This document shows, one piece after another, positions 61,100-64,000 of a DNA stretch of 64,000 nt (positions are counted from its first letter, which is position 1; every line of letters begins with the position of its first letter). The position numbers were made by a program, and so were the translations under genes. The DNA is from Corynebacterium canis (GTDB lineage: Bacteria > Actinomycetota > Actinomycetes > Mycobacteriales > Mycobacteriaceae), in assembly GCF_030408595.1 (NCBI RefSeq), contig NZ_CP047080.1:51831-115830 (forward strand), in the 5' to 3' direction. Under the pieces are notes generated by a model. That model made no database searches, had not been told where the DNA came from, and was given only the letters and a program-made list of their open reading frames with translations.

Positions 61100-62200
61100 T
61101 TACGTTGCGGGCGTACCTTTTTCCACGTCGCTCACGAGCTGCAAAAATTCAGCATCGGAGACCAGGGGAATCCCCTTTCGTTGCGCATGCATCGCCTTCC
61201 CCCGCAGGTTTTCGCAGTGATTACACACAACGACGCTGGTGGTGCGCGTGAGCTTTTCCGAATACGCAAGGTTTGCCGCCAGCGCCGCGGCGATTACCGT
61301 GTTCGGATCCACCCGGATTTCGGGGGTGACCACCACCTCCATGCCTTCTATCAGGTGTTTCCCAGGAACATACACGCCGGGGTTGGTAAAGCGCCGCGCT
61401 ATATCGGGGGCGTCGGTACGCACGTTGCTGCGTTGCAGGCCGAAGCGGTCCGCGCGCAATTCCGCCGGTTCCCGCACCGTCAGCTCCCCCTCGCGCAGCG
61501 CCAGAAACAGCGCCACCAGCAGCATCGTTTCCTCCCGCACTACGCTCGCCGGGGGTTGCTGTGCCCTGCTTATCGACGCCGCGGCATCGTCCGGACCGCA
61601 CCCCATCCGGTGCGCAACGGCGCGCAGCCGGGTATCGGGGAGGGCAATGTCGCGGCGTCGGACGCTGGCGAGGGTATCTACGATGCGTTCCGGGCGGGGA
61701 ACATGGCCGGTATTGCGGCGCGGGCGACGGCCCCGGCGATTGCGATTTCGGGAGCGGCTGCGGCCCCGTTGTTGCTTCAAGGCGCGGCGGGTTTCGGAGA
61801 CCAGGAACCCCCAGGTGCGGGGGCCGTTGTGTACTACGAGGGTGCGGCCGTCGAGAAACCGGTCCAGGGCGCGTACGAGTTGTTCCATGCGCTTGCCCTC
61901 GGCCACGTCTTCGGGGGTTAGGCCGTGCAGGTGCTTCGGGCCGGGATCCGAATCTGTGTTCACTACGGCGTAAAAATCGTCTACGGGCGTGCCGTCCGCG
62001 GCGAAGGTCACGGCATCTATGGCCACGATGCGGGAGGTGGAAGGGTGAATCCCCGAGGTTTGCACTGTCACCGCCACGTAAGGCGCCCGGGCGATCGCAC
62101 GAGCCCGTGCCGCCTCCTTGGCGGCGCGCTTCGCCTCACGTTCCTCGGGCGACAGCTGCGGCTTGCTCGCCTGAGGGGAGGTGTTTTCGGAAGTGCTCAT
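61100..62200 (-). CDS. DnaQ-like protein with degenerate exonuclease site and BRCT-like end (Rv3711c-like)
   Basis: This is a 366-aa protein with the outline of a DnaQ/RNase T exonuclease domain (about 40-215), an Arg/Asn-rich insertion (residues 145-163), and a C-terminal BRCT-like segment (about 285-360: GKHLIEGMEVVVTPEIRVD ... VVCNHCENLRGKAMHAQRKGIPLVS). The metal-binding DxE of the first motif reads VAVTVQTSG (T45, Q47), the second-motif Asp is absent (VVHNGPRTWGFL), and the HxxxxD end motif is not found. It should not be a nuclease. The syntenic mycobacterial gene is Rv3711c (dnaQ). The 10-base word is at 61568 encoding SIS. Confidence 0.8.
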   Translation of the reverse strand: MSTSENTSPQASKPQLSPEEREAKRAAKEAARARAIARAPYVAVTVQTSGIHPSTSRIVAIDAVTFAADGTPVDDFYAVVNTDSDPGPKHLHGLTPEDVAEGKRMEQLVRALDRFLDGRTLVVHNGPRTWGFLVSETRRALKQQRGRSRSRNRNRRGRRPRRNTGHVPRPERIVDTLASVRRRDIALPDTRLRAVAHRMGCGPDDAAASISRAQQPPASVVREETMLLVALFLALREGELTVREPAELRADRFGLQRSNVRTDAPDIARRFTNPGVYVPGKHLIEGMEVVVTPEIRVDPNTVIAAALAANLAYSEKLTRTTSVVVCNHCENLRGKAMHAQRKGIPLVSDAEFLQLVSDVEKGTPAT

Positions 62201-62263
62201 TCCTACAACTCTAATGCGCGCTTTTTAAATTCAAAACGCGCAGGAACGGGGTTCTTGGCGGCG

Positions 62264-63688
62264 CTAGCCCTGCTGGGAATAGTACTGCGCCACGCGCATC
62301 AGTTCGGAATAGGCGCGGCCGAGGGTCACCAGCGCGGCATCCTCCGCGGCGGTTAGCGCGGATAATGACTCATTGTGTGCCCACTGCATCTTCTGCTGCG
62401 CCGCGCCCATCACCTCCTGCATGGAAGCCTGCTGCGCCAAGCCCAGCTTTTCCTGGAGGGTATAGCCGATGATCAGCTGTTTGATCTCATCGATAATTAG
62501 GGCGCGCGGGTTGGCCTCCTGCACCGCCTTCAGGTCGAGCAGCAGGAATGCGTTGATCAGGCGCGGATCCGTGCGCATGGTGGACACGAGGTTAAGGATC
62601 AGGTCCTTGGGCTGCATCTTAAAGGCCAAGCCTTCGATCTCGCTGACAATGCGGCCCGCGCGGTGCGTGGTGGCAAATTCCCCAAAACGGGTGACCAGCA
62701 GATTGCGCAATTGTGGCACGCCGGATTTGGCCGTGGCCCATTCATTGAGTTCGCTGGCGCCGCGGCGCGCCACATTGCGCGCCCGGAACAACCCGTATTC
62801 GCCGATCAAACGTACGATCCGCTGGCAGGAATCGCGTTGCAGGTCTTCCTCAGCGTCCGAAGAAATCATCTTGATCAGATCGAACTCCGTGGCGTTGGCC
62901 AGGTGGGCGAGCCCGCGGGCGTCGTATTCCGTGATGGCGCCGGTGTGCGAGGTTTCGGCGAGCAGGCCCGCCACGGGGATCACGGTCAGGACGGAACCCC
63001 GCAGCTGGGCCGCAAGGGTTTGCGAATGTTCGTATGCGTGTTCAAGGGGGTCGCGTTCCCCTAGGGCGCCCTCGCCAAAGGAATCCGCGCGGGACAAGAC
63101 GCCGAGGGTATTCAAGGAGGTAAAACCGAGGTCCTTGAGGAACTTTACTTCGTCCATGCGGGGGGTGGCGTCGAAGAGGAATACCGCGGCGTCGGCATCC
63201 ACGGACATCGCCTTCGTCTGCTCAAAGCCATCGATGAGGATACGTCGGGTACGCTCCTCGTTCTCCACGGTAAGCGTGGCCAAGCCGGGGGTATCAATCA
63301 GCGAAAAATCGCGGATCGAGGCGGTGGGCATCCAGCGGTGGATATAGCTAATCTTCTCCACCGGTGCCGGCAATTCGGCCACCTGCCCGCGCTGAATATT
63401 GATGGGCAAGCGCTGGCCGTCCAGAAGAATCGCCTCGGCGCGGTCCGGGGCGCCGTATTGAAACACCGTGACCACGTTCGTGGCCTCAAGGGCCGCGGTC
63501 TCCGCCACCGGCGCGCCGATAAGCGCATTGACCAGCGTAGACTTGCCCGACTTCAGGCGACCCACAACGACAATGCGCGGCGGGGCCTCCAAGGTGGAAC
63601 GAATGCGCAAAGACTCCTGGTGGAGTTCGGGGCTGAGGCTGCCGAGGTAGTCCAGGGCCTGGTACAGCGCGGTAGACATGGCGTCCAT
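62264..63688 (-). CDS. Dynamin-like GTPase
   Basis: This is a 474-aa large GTPase. The G1 motif GRLKSGKSTLVNAL lies near residues 42-55, the switch G3 is FSLIDTPGLATL, and a G4-like segment is GVLSRADSFG. The rest is helical, as in bacterial dynamin-like and IniA/IniC-type proteins that remodel or protect membranes. A second member lies 6 bp upstream on the same strand, only its C-terminus being in the window, so they likely form a pair acting as a hetero-oligomer. The near-match GCCGATAAGC is at 63516. Confidence 0.88.
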   Translation of the reverse strand: MDAMSTALYQALDYLGSLSPELHQESLRIRSTLEAPPRIVVVGRLKSGKSTLVNALIGAPVAETAALEATNVVTVFQYGAPDRAEAILLDGQRLPINIQRGQVAELPAPVEKISYIHRWMPTASIRDFSLIDTPGLATLTVENEERTRRILIDGFEQTKAMSVDADAAVFLFDATPRMDEVKFLKDLGFTSLNTLGVLSRADSFGEGALGERDPLEHAYEHSQTLAAQLRGSVLTVIPVAGLLAETSHTGAITEYDARGLAHLANATEFDLIKMISSDAEEDLQRDSCQRIVRLIGEYGLFRARNVARRGASELNEWATAKSGVPQLRNLLVTRFGEFATTHRAGRIVSEIEGLAFKMQPKDLILNLVSTMRTDPRLINAFLLLDLKAVQEANPRALIIDEIKQLIIGYTLQEKLGLAQQASMQEVMGAAQQKMQWAHNESLSALTAAEDAALVTLGRAYSELMRVAQYYSQQG

Positions 63689-63694
63689 AATTAT

Positions 63695-64000
63695 TTAGTA
63701 TCGCCTTTCTCCCCAGTGCTTACCAGAGTACGGCTGGTCGGAATGGGCTGGTGTTGGTGTGGGGGCTGGCGCTGCGGCGGGGGTTGGGGTTGGGGTTGGC
63801 GCGGACGTCGGTAGGTACGGTGACGCCTGCTGCGCCTGCAATTCCGCCTTTTGCGCCTCGACCGTGGCGTAGGCGACGAGCTCTTTGATCATCGCCTCCG
63901 CGGTGCCGATATTTTTCTGCACGATCTGCAGGTTCTTTTGCAGCGTGGCCTTGCGCTTATCCCGCGTGGCCTTATCCGCGCGGGCAACCTTTTCAGCCTC
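63695..64000 (-). CDS. C-terminus of an upstream gene, probably the partner dynamin-like GTPase
   Basis: The frame is open to the window edge; about 101 residues are visible. It begins with a charged coiled coil (RADKATRDKRKATLQKNLQI and QKNIGTAEAMIKELVAYATVEAQKAELQ) and ends in a Pro/Thr/Ala-rich tail (PTPTPTPAAAPAPTPTPAH). The stop is 6 bp before the next GTPase start, so both are in one operon. The GTPase identity is inferred from the arrangement, as only the tail is visible. Confidence 0.55.
   Translation of the reverse strand, partial: EAEKVARADKATRDKRKATLQKNLQIVQKNIGTAEAMIKELVAYATVEAQKAELQAQQASPYLPTSAPTPTPTPAAAPAPTPTPAHSDQPYSGKHWGERRY

Overview
The window looks like a chromosomal segment of a Corynebacterium species (Actinobacteria, Mycobacteriales). 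The reasons are a cluster for arabinogalactan synthesis (dprE1, dprE2, aftA, a single emb, glfT1, wzt, wzm), an MmpL-type lipid exporter, MurT/GatD, and a gene order close to the Rv3711-Rv3722 and Rv3777-Rv3790 neighbourhoods of Mycobacterium tuberculosis. Base composition is high in GC.

Layout. 1-2088: the 3' part of an IS481-like transposase gene, its 24-bp iterated end repeats, and a stretch of non-coding repeats. 2089-6227: housekeeping and accessory genes (DNA glycosylase, SDR, LysE-type exporter, S4 protein, VOC protein, hydrolase). 6387-12168: a PadR-controlled ABC export operon whose ATPase gene is broken by an IS1634-family element. 12250-15709: a small MT0933-type protein, an M13 peptidase and a GH25 lysozyme. 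16166-20360: a DUF222/HNH gene and a second, apparently identical IS copy flanked by a 698-bp target duplication. 20311-27832: the emb-aftA-dprE2-dprE1 operon. 28060-36899: hypothetical genes, GtrA, glfT1, a metal-binding lipoprotein, an isochorismatase-like hydrolase, wzt/wzm, a lysine-less class V aminotransferase homologue and a quinone oxidoreductase. 36980-44065: tRNAs, pat, a DASS transporter between two identical tRNA-Arg genes, tyrA, tadA and csbD. 44262-51710: MmpL, an unusual tRNA-guanine transglycosylase with a queuosine-precursor transporter, a GAF protein and a flotillin/NfeD pair. 51925-64000: tRNA-Ser, SRP RNA, aspT, dnaX, ybaB, recR, gatD/murT, a degenerate DnaQ-like protein and two dynamin-like GTPases.

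How the genes work together. DprE1/DprE2 make decaprenyl-phospho-arabinose. AftA and Emb use it to build arabinan on galactan. GlfT1 starts the galactan and Wzt/Wzm probably flip the lipid-linked galactan. MurT/GatD amidate lipid II. Tgt with the YhhQ-type transporter suggests salvage of a 7-deazaguanine base. DnaX, RecR and YbaB are replication and repair functions.

The most unusual signals are: (i) a 10-base word, GTCGATAAGC, present 16 times where about 0.1 is expected by chance, in several reading frames and between genes; (ii) IS1634-type insertions with 41-bp and 698-bp target duplications; (iii) enzymes that have lost their expected metal or cofactor ligands (Tgt, Tag, DnaQ-like, class V aminotransferase); (iv) three families of intergenic structured repeats. 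No CRISPR array or recognised phage-defence system was seen.
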